This document shows positions 1 to 8,066 of a stretch of 26,191 nt of DNA, piece after piece. Position 1 is the stretch's first letter. Each line of letters starts with the position of its first letter. The notes under the pieces are model-generated. The model was given only the letters and a program-made list of their open reading frames with translations, did no database searches and had not been told where the DNA came from. The DNA is taken from positions 1 through 26,191 of the forward strand of contig CAYTPX010000027.1 of the NCBI GenBank assembly GCA_964439955.1, read 5' to 3'. The stretch is from UBA1794 sp964439955 (lineage in GTDB: Bacteria; Bacteroidota; Bacteroidia; Bacteroidales; Bacteroidaceae). The translations under genes and the position numbers were made by a program.

Positions 1-9
1 AACAATGTA

Positions 10-43
10 AGCCTTGCCGTTTCCTTTGGAAAGCAGCAAGGCT
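10..43 (-). terminator. possible terminator of the ABC-F/patatin transcript
   Basis: An inverted repeat has outer arms AGCCTTGC (10-17) and GCAAGGCT (36-43), and an inner TTTCC/GGAAA pair that extends the stem. It lies about 130 nt beyond the stop codon of the minus-strand patatin gene, so it could end that transcript. The following minus-strand bases are only moderately T-rich, so this is a structural guess and not a clear intrinsic terminator. Nothing else is recognisable between 44 and 172. Confidence 0.35.
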
Positions 44-172
44 CACATATATCCGCGGCATAGGTTAGGAAAGCCTCCCTTTCGTGAATGCCTCCGAGTA
101 CCTACCCAATAGGGGACGGGAGGAATACGCTTCCTGTTGAAATTTAGAAAGAACCTGCCAAAAGGACGGGGT

Positions 173-2455
173 TTAGAAATAGAAGCCGATATTGACGTAG
201 AAGCACAACTTGTCCGTATAGTTACTGTATTCCATCGAAGCACCCAGCGGGCCGAACGGGGTTTGCAAACTATAGGAGAGATTGGCGCCATACAAGCAAT
301 CCCCCTCCCATAGATGGGCGGGATCGTGGCTGTTCATGGCCACACTGCTGCCCAAGCCCACATAATGAATACGCGCCAAACGGTAGCGGAACTTGATGCT
401 TGCAATGGCAAGCAGGTTGTCGGCCATTTCCGTATTGCAGATGCCGTAGAAAGGGAGTTGCTGGGCCAAGAAGCGGCCTGGATAAGAACCCCCAAGCGTG
501 TTCTGTTGCGAATAAGGTATCGTGTTCCCGTCGATAAGCCTGGCGTGGGCTGCGGGCTGGAGCACGAAACGGTCGGACAGGCTGAATGCCGCCTCCCACG
601 AGGTTTGGATGGCAAAAAAGGGCTTCCCCTCTTGATAGTTGGCAAAGTTATCGGTTGTCAGCGTATAGCTGGTGCGCATTTGCAGGCCGCGCGTGGGGAA
701 ATAGGCATCGTCCCAGTTGTTCACCTGCAATTCCCCGAAATAGCTGATAAGGCGCTCGTTTTCTGCCCGGGAGATACTGGTGTATTCCGGACTTATGTTG
801 GACAGGAAGTTGCTATAGTTAAGGTATTCGCAACGTAGCCCTGCCACAAACCGCAGGTTATGGGAGTTGCTCGTGGCAAAGAACGCCTCCATGGCGTGCT
901 GCCGATAGGTCGCATTGTAATAGCGCTTCCCCTGTCGGTGTACATTGATGTCGTCATAACGGAAACGATAAAGCAAATTGGCCTCGAACTGCTCCTTCCG
1001 GTTTATCCTCCAGCCGTACCCGACTTCTCCCATGTAGCGTTTTCCCAACCGGGCGGTCAGGTAGAGTGACGAGGGACGCTTCCCTTTCAGATTAGCAGTG
1101 AAGTTCAGAAGCAGGCTCGCCAGTTCTTCGCTGTCGAAGCGGGCACCGACGTTGATTTCTGCCATCTGTTTCTGTTCCGGGATGAACTCTAACGTGTAAA
1201 GCCCGCCGCCAGAGTGTTCCAATAGGCGGAAATGCACGGACTCATAATTGAAATGGCTGCACAGCAAATCCATGGCTTTTTCGATTTGACGCATGCTGGC
1301 GTAGTTGTTTTCCCGCAGCCCGCACCGTTTCATGATCCACGCCTCCTCTTTTGGGGACATGTGGGGAATGACTATCCGGTCGATGGCTATTTTTTGCTGA
1401 TCCGAGAAACTCCGGTAAGGGTGCGTCCGCGTTTCCTGCCGGGGCAAGGTGTCGGCCGGGGACAAAGAACCGGTGCAGGCCTTTTCCTTGAGGGCGATGG
1501 CGCGCAGGGTAATCCATTCCTTTTCGGCGGCTTCCTGCCCTTTCCGGATCAAGCTGTCGATGGCACTGGATGTGAAGCTCGTCGAGCCGTACCCTTCCAC
1601 ATCGACACGGATATAGACATCCGTGTTTCCCACATTCTCCGTATATTTCTCTTTACCCATGAGGCTGATTATCTGCCCCAATACGTCACCTGCATTTTTA
1701 AGCGCGCTATCGTTCTTCAGGTTGTTCTGCACGTCCACGCCGATTACGATGTCGGCCCCCATGGCCCGCACAATGTCCACCGGGTAATTGTTTACCATCC
1801 CGCCGTCAATCAGCACCATCCCATGTTCACGGACGGGAGAGAATACCCCAGGCACGGCCATGCTGGCCCGCATGGCCGTGCTCAAGACCCCGCTTTTCAG
1901 TACAACTTCCTCCCCGGTTACTATGTCTTGCGCCACACAGGCGAAAGGGATGGGCAAATCTGCAACAAAGTCCACCGAATCGTGGTATCCTATCGTAAGG
2001 AAAGAGAAAGCGTTCTGTATATTATTCCCCCGTATGAGTCCCCCGCCCAGATATTCGTCTTTCATGTTCTTCCCGAAGGAACGGGATATGATATACCGCT
2101 CCGAGCGGTTTCTTTCCTGCAAGTTTTGCGCTTCGCGCCGCTTCCTGTCGCTCAAGAGGAAGTTCCAGTCAATGCCGCGGACGATACTGTCCAGCTGGTC
2201 GGCCGTATAACCGATGGAATAGAGGCCGCCTATGATGCCCCCCATGCTGGTACCCGCAATGTAATCGATGGGGATTCCGGCCTTTTCCAATACCCTCAGC
2301 ACCCCGATGTGCGCCGTCCCCTTGGCACCCCCGCCGCACAACGCAAGGCCTATCTTCGGCCTTTCCGGGAGATGCTCCTGGGAGGCGCTCGTACTGGCTA
2401 TCGCCGCGTGGACAACGGCCACAAGGAGAAGGAAAAAGAGAACCCGTCTTTCCAT
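173..2455 (-). CDS. patatin-like phospholipase with C-terminal outer-membrane barrel
   Basis: 760 aa. An N-terminal hydrophobic stretch (residues 5-20) reads as a signal peptide. The patatin domain follows at about 33-240: the GGGAKG oxyanion loop at 41-46, the nucleophile Ser70 in GTSMGG, and the dyad Asp217 in IDGG. The rest (about 350-760) looks like a POTRA-type linker and a 16-strand-type BamA/TamA barrel, with alternating aromatic strands and a terminal Phe (ending GFYF) as expected of a BAM signal. This is the PlpD-like type Vd layout, in which a lipase is carried by its own barrel. It would hydrolyse phospholipid acyl esters at or beyond the outer membrane. The dyad is intact, so activity is expected. 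It starts 22 nt after the ABC-F stop on the same strand, so the two are probably co-transcribed. Family call is firm; substrate and lipase topology are inferred. Confidence 0.9.
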   Translation of the reverse strand: MERRVLFFLLLVAVVHAAIASTSASQEHLPERPKIGLALCGGGAKGTAHIGVLRVLEKAGIPIDYIAGTSMGGIIGGLYSIGYTADQLDSIVRGIDWNFLLSDRKRREAQNLQERNRSERYIISRSFGKNMKDEYLGGGLIRGNNIQNAFSFLTIGYHDSVDFVADLPIPFACVAQDIVTGEEVVLKSGVLSTAMRASMAVPGVFSPVREHGMVLIDGGMVNNYPVDIVRAMGADIVIGVDVQNNLKNDSALKNAGDVLGQIISLMGKEKYTENVGNTDVYIRVDVEGYGSTSFTSSAIDSLIRKGQEAAEKEWITLRAIALKEKACTGSLSPADTLPRQETRTHPYRSFSDQQKIAIDRIVIPHMSPKEEAWIMKRCGLRENNYASMRQIEKAMDLLCSHFNYESVHFRLLEHSGGGLYTLEFIPEQKQMAEINVGARFDSEELASLLLNFTANLKGKRPSSLYLTARLGKRYMGEVGYGWRINRKEQFEANLLYRFRYDDINVHRQGKRYYNATYRQHAMEAFFATSNSHNLRFVAGLRCEYLNYSNFLSNISPEYTSISRAENERLISYFGELQVNNWDDAYFPTRGLQMRTSYTLTTDNFANYQEGKPFFAIQTSWEAAFSLSDRFVLQPAAHARLIDGNTIPYSQQNTLGGSYPGRFLAQQLPFYGICNTEMADNLLAIASIKFRYRLARIHYVGLGSSVAMNSHDPAHLWEGDCLYGANLSYSLQTPFGPLGASMEYSNYTDKLCFYVNIGFYF

Positions 2456-2477
2456 GTCGCATACCTGTGTATTCCGT

Positions 2478-4451
2478 TTATCCCCGGTTCTGGAATGCCT
2501 CCAATTCCTCCGAAAGTTTCTCCCATTCGTCCACTTTCTGGTCCAGTTGCTTCTTCATTTTTCCATGCTTTTCGTAAAGAGCCATGTCGGAACTGCCCTC
2601 GGCCGTGGCCATCTGCGTCTCGAGAATAGCTAGGGCGGACTCCAATTCACTGATGGCTTGCTCGCATTCCTTAACCCCCTTTTCCAGCCGTTTCTGCCGC
2701 TTGTTGCGTTCTTTCTGCTCTTCGTAGGAAAGGGAGCTCGGTTTTTCCCTTCCCCTTTTCTCCGGAAGTGCCGCACCTTTTTCCGGCATCTGCCTGCCCT
2801 TTTCCCCATTTGCCCTTGCGGAAGAATGGAGTTCATTGAGGCTTTCGATTTGCTTCTTCGCAAGGAAATCGTAAATGCCTCCCAAATGTTCACGCACCTT
2901 CCCGCCACCAAATTCATAAACCTTGGTGACAAGCCCCTCCAAGAAATCGCGATCGTGGCTGACCACTATGACTGTCCCGTCAAAGGACAGGATCGCTTCT
3001 TTCAAGACATCCTTCGAACGCATGTCCAGGTGGTTCGTCGGTTCGTCCAATATGAGGAAATTGACCGGTTCAAGCAAGAGCCTTATCATGGCCAGCCGTG
3101 TCCTTTCCCCGCCGCTAAGGACTTTTACCTTCTTGTCGGAGGCTTCCCCCCCAAACATGAAAGCCCCTAACAAATCGCGTATCTTGGTTCGTATGTCCCC
3201 TACGGCAACCCGGTCGATGGTGTCGAATACCGTTAGCTCACCGTCAAGCATTTGTGCCTGGTTCTGGGCGAAATATCCAATTTTCACATTGTGCCCAATG
3301 GCCAAATGCCCCTCAAACGGGATTTCGCCCATGATACATTTGACCAAAGTACTTTTCCCCTCGCCATTTTTGCCGACGAAAGCCACCTTCTCACCCCGAC
3401 GGACAGCCAAGTTTACATGGCTGAATACGTCATGTGCGCCGTATGACTTCGCCACCTCCTCGCAGATAAGCGGGAAATCCCCGGAACGTTCGGCGGGGGG
3501 GAACTTGAGCCGAAGCAAAGAATTGTCCTCCTCGTCGATTTGTATGCGCTCCAGTTTGGCCAACTGCTTGATGCGGCTTTGCACTTGCACGGCCTTCGCG
3601 GTCTTATAGCGGAACCGTTCGATGAAAGCCTCTGTGTCTTGTATTTGTTTTTGCTGGTTCTCGTAGGCGCGGCGTTGCTGCTCGCGGCGTTCGCGGCGGA
3701 GGGTTACAAATTGGTCATAAGAGACTTTGTAGTCATAGATACGGCCGCATTCGATTTCTATCGTGCGGTTAGTCACGTTATTTATGAATGCCCGGTCGTG
3801 GCTTACCAACACTACGGCATTCGCCCGCGTGGACAAGAATTTCTCGAGCCATTGTATGCTTTCAATGTCCAAATGGTTTGTCGGTTCGTCCAAGAGCAAG
3901 ACGTCTGGATGTTGCAAAAGCAGTTTTGCCAACTCAATGCGCATCCTCCATCCACCGCTGAACTCGGAAGTCGGCCGCCCGAAGTCTTCACGCGTAAAAC
4001 CCAGCCCGATGAGCGAACGCTCCGTCTCCGCCCGGAAGTTCGCGCCCCCGGCCATCAGGTATTGTTCATTCAAATAGGTAAAACGCTCTATGAGTTTATG
4101 GTATTCCCCGCTCTCAAAGTCGGAATATTCCTCCATCCGTTTCCGGAGCGACTCCATCTCTTCTTTCATCTTATGGATGGAAGAAAACGCTTTTTCAGCT
4201 TCTTCGATGACCGTCAGGTTATCGTCCAGTTCCATAATCTGGGGCAAATAACCTATCGTTGTGCCCTTGGGCATTGAGACCTGCCCGCGGGTAGGCTGCT
4301 GCTGGCCTGCCAGGATTTTCAACATGGTGGACTTGCCGGCCCCATTTTTGCCGACCAACGCAATCCGGTCGTTAGGGTTTATGACATAATTTACTTCATC
4401 GAAAAGGCTGTGGGCATTGAACTCTACGGCTAAATTATCGACTGAAATCAT
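2478..4451 (-). CDS. ABC-F family ATPase
   Basis: 657 aa from the ATG at 4451, which is preferred over further-upstream starts because it begins exactly at the conserved ABC-F N-terminus (MISVDNLAVEF) and lies behind a promoter-like box. There are two ATP-binding cassettes and no membrane segment. Cassette 1 has Walker A GKNGAGKST (34-42), signature FSGGWRMR and Walker B LLLDEPTNHLD. Cassette 2 has GKNGEGKST, LSGGERTR and LILDEPTNHLD. The linker between them is rich in Arg, Gln and Glu, as in the ABC-F arm that reaches the tRNA site. A Lys/Glu-rich tail of about 90 residues is predicted coiled coil, as in Uup/YheS-like members. Such proteins act on the ribosome, not in transport. Which subgroup it belongs to, and whether it protects against an antibiotic, cannot be read from motifs. 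Confidence 0.9.
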   Translation of the reverse strand: MISVDNLAVEFNAHSLFDEVNYVINPNDRIALVGKNGAGKSTMLKILAGQQQPTRGQVSMPKGTTIGYLPQIMELDDNLTVIEEAEKAFSSIHKMKEEMESLRKRMEEYSDFESGEYHKLIERFTYLNEQYLMAGGANFRAETERSLIGLGFTREDFGRPTSEFSGGWRMRIELAKLLLQHPDVLLLDEPTNHLDIESIQWLEKFLSTRANAVVLVSHDRAFINNVTNRTIEIECGRIYDYKVSYDQFVTLRRERREQQRRAYENQQKQIQDTEAFIERFRYKTAKAVQVQSRIKQLAKLERIQIDEEDNSLLRLKFPPAERSGDFPLICEEVAKSYGAHDVFSHVNLAVRRGEKVAFVGKNGEGKSTLVKCIMGEIPFEGHLAIGHNVKIGYFAQNQAQMLDGELTVFDTIDRVAVGDIRTKIRDLLGAFMFGGEASDKKVKVLSGGERTRLAMIRLLLEPVNFLILDEPTNHLDMRSKDVLKEAILSFDGTVIVVSHDRDFLEGLVTKVYEFGGGKVREHLGGIYDFLAKKQIESLNELHSSARANGEKGRQMPEKGAALPEKRGREKPSSLSYEEQKERNKRQKRLEKGVKECEQAISELESALAILETQMATAEGSSDMALYEKHGKMKKQLDQKVDEWEKLSEELEAFQNRG

Positions 4452-4496
4452 TTGATGCAACAAGTATGATGTAACAATAATCTTCAAGGATACGGG

Positions 4497-4504
4497 CAAA
4501 GGTA
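4497..4504 (-). promoter_or_regulatory. -7 box for the ABC-F gene
   Basis: Read on the minus strand this is TACCTTTG, a perfect match to the Bacteroidetes -7 consensus TAnnTTTG, placed 46 nt before the ABC-F ATG. No convincing TTTG partner lies 19-20 nt further upstream, so support is from one element only. It sits in the short divergent region shared with the aminotransferase promoter. Confidence 0.45.
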
Positions 4505-4514
4505 CGGCATTTTG

Positions 4515-4545
4515 GTTGATGCGAATGCTTTTTTTTGTACTTTTG
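4515..4545 (+). promoter_or_regulatory. promoter of the aminotransferase operon
   Basis: GTTG (4515-4518), a 19-nt spacer and TACTTTTG (4538-4545) fit the Bacteroidetes pattern with one mismatch in the -33 box. Initiation would fall near 4552, about 20 nt before the ATG at 4573. That rules out the longer open frame starting at 4516, whose first codons would lie inside the promoter. Confidence 0.55.
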
Positions 4546-4572
4546 CGCAAAACCCAAGCATGTCATATTCAA

Positions 4573-5901
4573 ATGAACCCTAATAGCGATACGCCGATAG
4601 CCCGCAAATATATCGACGAGGCTGTCGAGAAGATGGAAATAAAGGATTTGGCCAAAGCGACGATTCGGGAAGTGAAAACCATCGCTTCCCTCGCAGAAGA
4701 GGCCTCAGGGCAGGAATTCATCAAGATGGAAATGGGAGTGCCCGGCTTGCCACCGTCGGGAATCGGGGTAAGGGCAGAGATTGAAGCCTTAAAAAAAGGT
4801 ATCGCACGCCTCTATCCGGACATAAACGGCTTGCCGGAACTAAAAAAACAGGCTTCGGCTTTTGCCAAAGCCTTCATCGATGTCGATGTCTCGCCCGAGG
4901 GATGCGTCCCTGTGACTGGTTCCATGCAGGGAACATATGCATCTTTCATGACTTCCGTACAGGCCTATCCGGAAAAAGACACAATCCTTTTCATTGACCC
5001 AGGCTTTCCGGTACAGAAGCAGCAGTGCGTCGTGATGGGAGCACGCTACGAGACATTTGACGTTTACCATTACCGGGGGGAGAAATTACGCGACAAATTG
5101 GAAAGTTACCTGAAAGGCGGGAGAATTTGCGCTATCGTCTATTCAAACCCCAATAACCCTGCTTGGATTTGCCTGTGCGAGGAAGAGTTGCGGATCATCG
5201 GAGAATTGGCAAACCGTTACAAGGTTGTAGTCTTGGAAGACTTGGCCTATTTTGCCATGGACTTCCGCAAGGAATTGAGCACACCCTACAAGCCTCCTTA
5301 CCAGCCCTCGGTGGCACACTATACCGACCGCTACGTGTTGCTGGTTTCCGCCTCGAAAGTTTTCAGCTACGCCGGGCAACGCATCGGGGTATGCTGCATC
5401 AGCGATGCCCTTTACCACGAGGAGGCTCCAGGTTTCCAGCAGCGTTATGGGGGCGGGACATTTGGCACTGTCTTTATCCACCGCATACTTTATGCCCTCT
5501 CTTCGGGGACGAGTCATTCCGCACAATACGCATTGTCTGCCATGATGAAAGCAGCAACGGAAGGAACTTATGACTTCCGAAGTGAGATCTTCGAATACGG
5601 CCGCCGGGCTAAGCGGTTGAAAGAAATCTTTTGCCGCCATGGCTTTTACCTGGTATATGAAAACGACTTGGGCAATCCCCTTGCCGACGGGTTCTATTTC
5701 ACGATAGGCTATCCGGGGATGACCGGGGGGGAGTTGATGAAAGAGCTGTTGTACTATGGCGTAAGTGCCATTCCGCTCGATACCACGGGAAGCGACCAGC
5801 AAGGATTGCGCGCCTGCACCTCTTTTATCGAACCGCATCAATACGAATTATTGGAAGAACGGATGGCCCTGTTTGAAGCCCATCATCCCAACCAAGCGTA
5901 G
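4573..5901 (+). CDS. PLP-dependent class I/II aminotransferase
   Basis: 442 aa. The start at 4573 (MNPNSDTPIA) is chosen because the upstream in-frame ATG at 4516 overlaps the promoter and adds unconserved residues. Fold-type I features: a glycine-containing substrate loop (MGVPGLPPSG), NPNNPAW after the large-domain strand, an Asp for the pyridine nitrogen in LEDLAYFAMD, and the Schiff-base lysine Lys262 in SASKVFSYAGQRIG, where the Arg binds cofactor phosphate. This is a complete enzyme that should transfer an amino group between an amino acid and a 2-oxo acid. The substrate is not evident; it is not obviously AspC, HisC or DapL. The downstream YqgE gene begins 22 nt after the stop, which suggests an operon, but gives no clear metabolic clue. 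Confidence 0.87.
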   Translation: MNPNSDTPIARKYIDEAVEKMEIKDLAKATIREVKTIASLAEEASGQEFIKMEMGVPGLPPSGIGVRAEIEALKKGIARLYPDINGLPELKKQASAFAKAFIDVDVSPEGCVPVTGSMQGTYASFMTSVQAYPEKDTILFIDPGFPVQKQQCVVMGARYETFDVYHYRGEKLRDKLESYLKGGRICAIVYSNPNNPAWICLCEEELRIIGELANRYKVVVLEDLAYFAMDFRKELSTPYKPPYQPSVAHYTDRYVLLVSASKVFSYAGQRIGVCCISDALYHEEAPGFQQRYGGGTFGTVFIHRILYALSSGTSHSAQYALSAMMKAATEGTYDFRSEIFEYGRRAKRLKEIFCRHGFYLVYENDLGNPLADGFYFTIGYPGMTGGELMKELLYYGVSAIPLDTTGSDQQGLRACTSFIEPHQYELLEERMALFEAHHPNQA

Positions 5902-5923
5902 CCCTTTGAGGGGAAAAAGCTCC

Positions 5924-6535
5924 ATGGACATTCAAGACTTACAGAAATTTTATCAGATTCCGCCAGCCAACCAACCTAAACCCCAAGAGGGAATGTTGTT
6001 GATCGCAGAGCCTTTCATGCACGACTACGTGTTCCGGCATTCGGTCATCCTGCTCGTTTCCATCTCGGACAAGGATATCATCGGATTACGATTGGACCTA
6101 CCGCCATTTTACGACCGGGGACTGGACAAAATAGTCCCGGAATTTGCCCATATCGAATCCTTGGAGCATGATGTCTACAATGGGGGGCCGGTCGGGAAAG
6201 ACACCCTTTTTTTCCTGCACACCTATCCGGATCTAAGGAATGCCTCGCCCGTACTCCCGGGACTATGGGTAAATGGCGATTTCGAACAGATGAAACATAG
6301 GATGCTTACAGACCCTGCCCCGAAAGCCCGCAGCCGTTTCTTCTTAGGCTATTCCTGCTGGACTCCCGCCCAGCTGCGGAATGAGATAGAACACCGGAAT
6401 TCCTGGATATTGGGGAATACGGACGTGCAACACGTGCTGGGTTACGAAGAAAACATGTGGGCGGGCACATTAGCCCGGATGGGGCGGAAATATGAAGTCT
6501 GCACCCACTTTGCCCGGATTCCCCTTTACAATTGA
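5924..6535 (+). CDS. YqgE/AlgH family protein (UPF0301)
   Basis: 203 aa, started at the ATG at 5924, giving MDIQDLQKFYQIPP. The family hallmarks are visible: a leader ending in GMLLIAEPFMHDYVFRHSVILL, a YNGGPVG motif near residue 86, FLHTYPD, and the late FFLGYSCWTPAQLRNEI and GYEENMWAGTLARMGRKYE blocks. The family is cytosolic and widespread; AlgH affects alginate production in Pseudomonas, but no biochemical activity is agreed. It sits between the aminotransferase (22 nt upstream) and the nucleotidyltransferase-like gene (12 nt downstream), all on one strand, so co-expression is likely. Full length and intact. Confidence 0.9.
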   Translation: MDIQDLQKFYQIPPANQPKPQEGMLLIAEPFMHDYVFRHSVILLVSISDKDIIGLRLDLPPFYDRGLDKIVPEFAHIESLEHDVYNGGPVGKDTLFFLHTYPDLRNASPVLPGLWVNGDFEQMKHRMLTDPAPKARSRFFLGYSCWTPAQLRNEIEHRNSWILGNTDVQHVLGYEENMWAGTLARMGRKYEVCTHFARIPLYN

Positions 6536-6547
6536 CCCACAAGAGAC

Positions 6548-7678
6548 ATGCCTGCAAAAACGAAACGACAGCCCGGACATGCCCAACTCTGCAACCTGCT
6601 TAGTGCAGGACTGGGGATAAAGAAAGAGGCTGACCCTGCATTGTTCCCTAAAGGCGAGGCCAATTGGGAATCTTTGTACAGCCTGGCAAGGCAACAGGCC
6701 GTAGCTGCCATTGCATGGGACGGCCTGTTGACTTTGCCTAAGGAACTGCATCCCGAAAAGAAGCTGTTCTACCAATGGTTTTCTTGCGTGTTGGAGACCG
6801 AACGTGCCAACCAAAAAGTGAACGCCACCCTAAGGGAGCTGGACGACCTCATGGCCAACAAGTTCCACATGCCTTACATCTGCCTGAAAGGCCAAGGAAC
6901 CGCCACATTATACCCCCACCCGGAACACCGCTCCTGCGGCGACATCGATTTTTATGCCGGACGGAAAACGGCCAAGGAGCTGGACGATTTGCTGGAGAGG
7001 AACGGGTTTCGCGCAGAATCCCATTCCACAAAACATACTAAGTATGACTTTCACGGCGTAAACGTAGAGAACCACTACATGGTAAGCCTTTTCTTTTGGC
7101 CGGGGAATACGTGGAAATTAGACAGGTTAGTAAAGGAATGGTTTCCCAACGGCATCGTTTTCCGCGCAATGCAAACCGGAAAAGACGGTTCGTTTCCCAT
7201 CCCCATTGCACCCCCATGGTTTGAAGCCTTGTTTTCCGTCATCCATTTTTCAAGCCATTTGCGCCTCGAAGGAGTGGGATTACGGCATTTGTGCGATTGG
7301 TACTTGTTGGCCCGCCAACCGGGTCTGGATATCGACCGTTACTCCCAAGGCCTCCATATCCTCGGGCTTGCCTACATGGCCTCTACCATGGAACGCTTGG
7401 CACGCTCCCTGCTGGAAGGGAAGGACGTGCGGCTCTCGCGTATGGAGCAAAAGGTGGAACAAGCCATTTGGGAAGGGGGGAACTTCGGGCACTACGCCAA
7501 GGATGCCCACGACCACTCGTTTGCCTCTTCTGGAGGATTCTTGAAAGTCATGCTGCGGCTTTTTGCCCATGATGTCCGACGCAGCTACTGCTTTTTCCGC
7601 CTGGCGCCGATGGAATGCCTGCTCAGCCCGCTGTTCCGGATGGGCGGATATGTGCGTCGCAAGGGTGGCATACACTGA
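6548..7678 (+). CDS. nucleotidyltransferase-like protein (NTP_transf_5 type)
   Basis: 376 aa. The segment LKGQGTATLYPHPEHRSCGDIDFY contains the minimal nucleotidyltransferase signature: Asp132 and Asp134 in GDIDFY, preceded by the conserved K-G-x-x-x-x-x-x-Y-P-x-P-x-x-R pattern. This matches the uncharacterised nucleotidyltransferase family Pfam calls NTP_transf_5. The N-terminal 100 residues are helical. In this family, members often sit in polysaccharide or coenzyme-like gene clusters, but no substrate is established. Here the neighbour is YqgE, 12 nt upstream. Both catalytic aspartates are kept, so an active enzyme is plausible. The C-terminal 150 residues are rich in aromatic and basic residues, with no recognised domain. 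Confidence 0.72.
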   Translation: MPAKTKRQPGHAQLCNLLSAGLGIKKEADPALFPKGEANWESLYSLARQQAVAAIAWDGLLTLPKELHPEKKLFYQWFSCVLETERANQKVNATLRELDDLMANKFHMPYICLKGQGTATLYPHPEHRSCGDIDFYAGRKTAKELDDLLERNGFRAESHSTKHTKYDFHGVNVENHYMVSLFFWPGNTWKLDRLVKEWFPNGIVFRAMQTGKDGSFPIPIAPPWFEALFSVIHFSSHLRLEGVGLRHLCDWYLLARQPGLDIDRYSQGLHILGLAYMASTMERLARSLLEGKDVRLSRMEQKVEQAIWEGGNFGHYAKDAHDHSFASSGGFLKVMLRLFAHDVRRSYCFFRLAPMECLLSPLFRMGGYVRRKGGIH

Positions 7679-7823
7679 CTTCCCCCTCCCCGACAGCGCA
7701 GGTACAATGGACCGCCTCCTTTCCATCCGGTTTTTCCCTTGCCGCAAACGAAGAAAACCGGCAGGACTTTTTCCATTTCCCCATGCCCTTTCCCCCGACA
7801 TACCCCATAGTCCAGAACAAAAC

Positions 7824-7857
7824 AAAGTGGGGGATGGATGCGAATCCCGCCCCTTTT
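7824..7857 (+). terminator. weak terminator after the nucleotidyltransferase-like gene
   Basis: AAAG and GGGGGAT on the left pair with ATCCC, CC and CTTT on the right, with one bulged G and one mismatch, ending in TTTT. It lies about 150 nt after the stop at 7678. The stem is imperfect and the T-run short. Confidence 0.3.
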
Positions 7858-7989
7858 GCCATTGGAGTTTTAGGCCAATCCTTCTTCCCGGCCTTCCCTA
7901 TGAAACCTAAATCGCGACCCCTCACACGTATTTCGCCGGGCGTAATTCTTCCGAGGCACAGACCGCAAACGAAAAGCCGGAAAGATTTA

Positions 7990-8021
7990 TTTCCTCATAC
8001 CAAGTTTTTGTATTACTTTTG
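7990..8021 (+). promoter_or_regulatory. ileS promoter
   Basis: TTTC (7990-7993), a 20-nt spacer and TACTTTTG (8014-8021). The -7 box fits TAnnTTTG exactly and the -33 box has one mismatch. Start would be near 8028, leaving a leader of about 39 nt before the ATG at 8067. Confidence 0.55.
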
Positions 8022-8066
8022 CGCGCAAAATAGAGCAGACAGCCCCGACAAAAGGCGTAAGAACAG

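Larger units (their letters stand above)
7679..8066 (+). other. 388-nt gap before ileS
   Basis: Short open frames cross this stretch but lack family-like sequence and read as noise. It holds a weak hairpin near 7824-7857 and the ileS promoter at its right end. No tRNA, T-box-like leader or riboswitch fold was recognised. Confidence 0.5.

Noticed and set aside
1232..2629. 465-aa plus-strand open frame opposite the patatin gene
   Set aside because: It lies wholly over the patatin and ABC-F genes, shows no family motif, and follows from codon bias of the real genes.
3540..4277. 245-aa plus-strand open frame opposite the ABC-F gene
   Set aside because: Fully inside an intact conserved gene on the other strand.
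4516..4572. Longer start for the aminotransferase
   Set aside because: These codons overlap the -33 and -7 boxes and add unconserved sequence.
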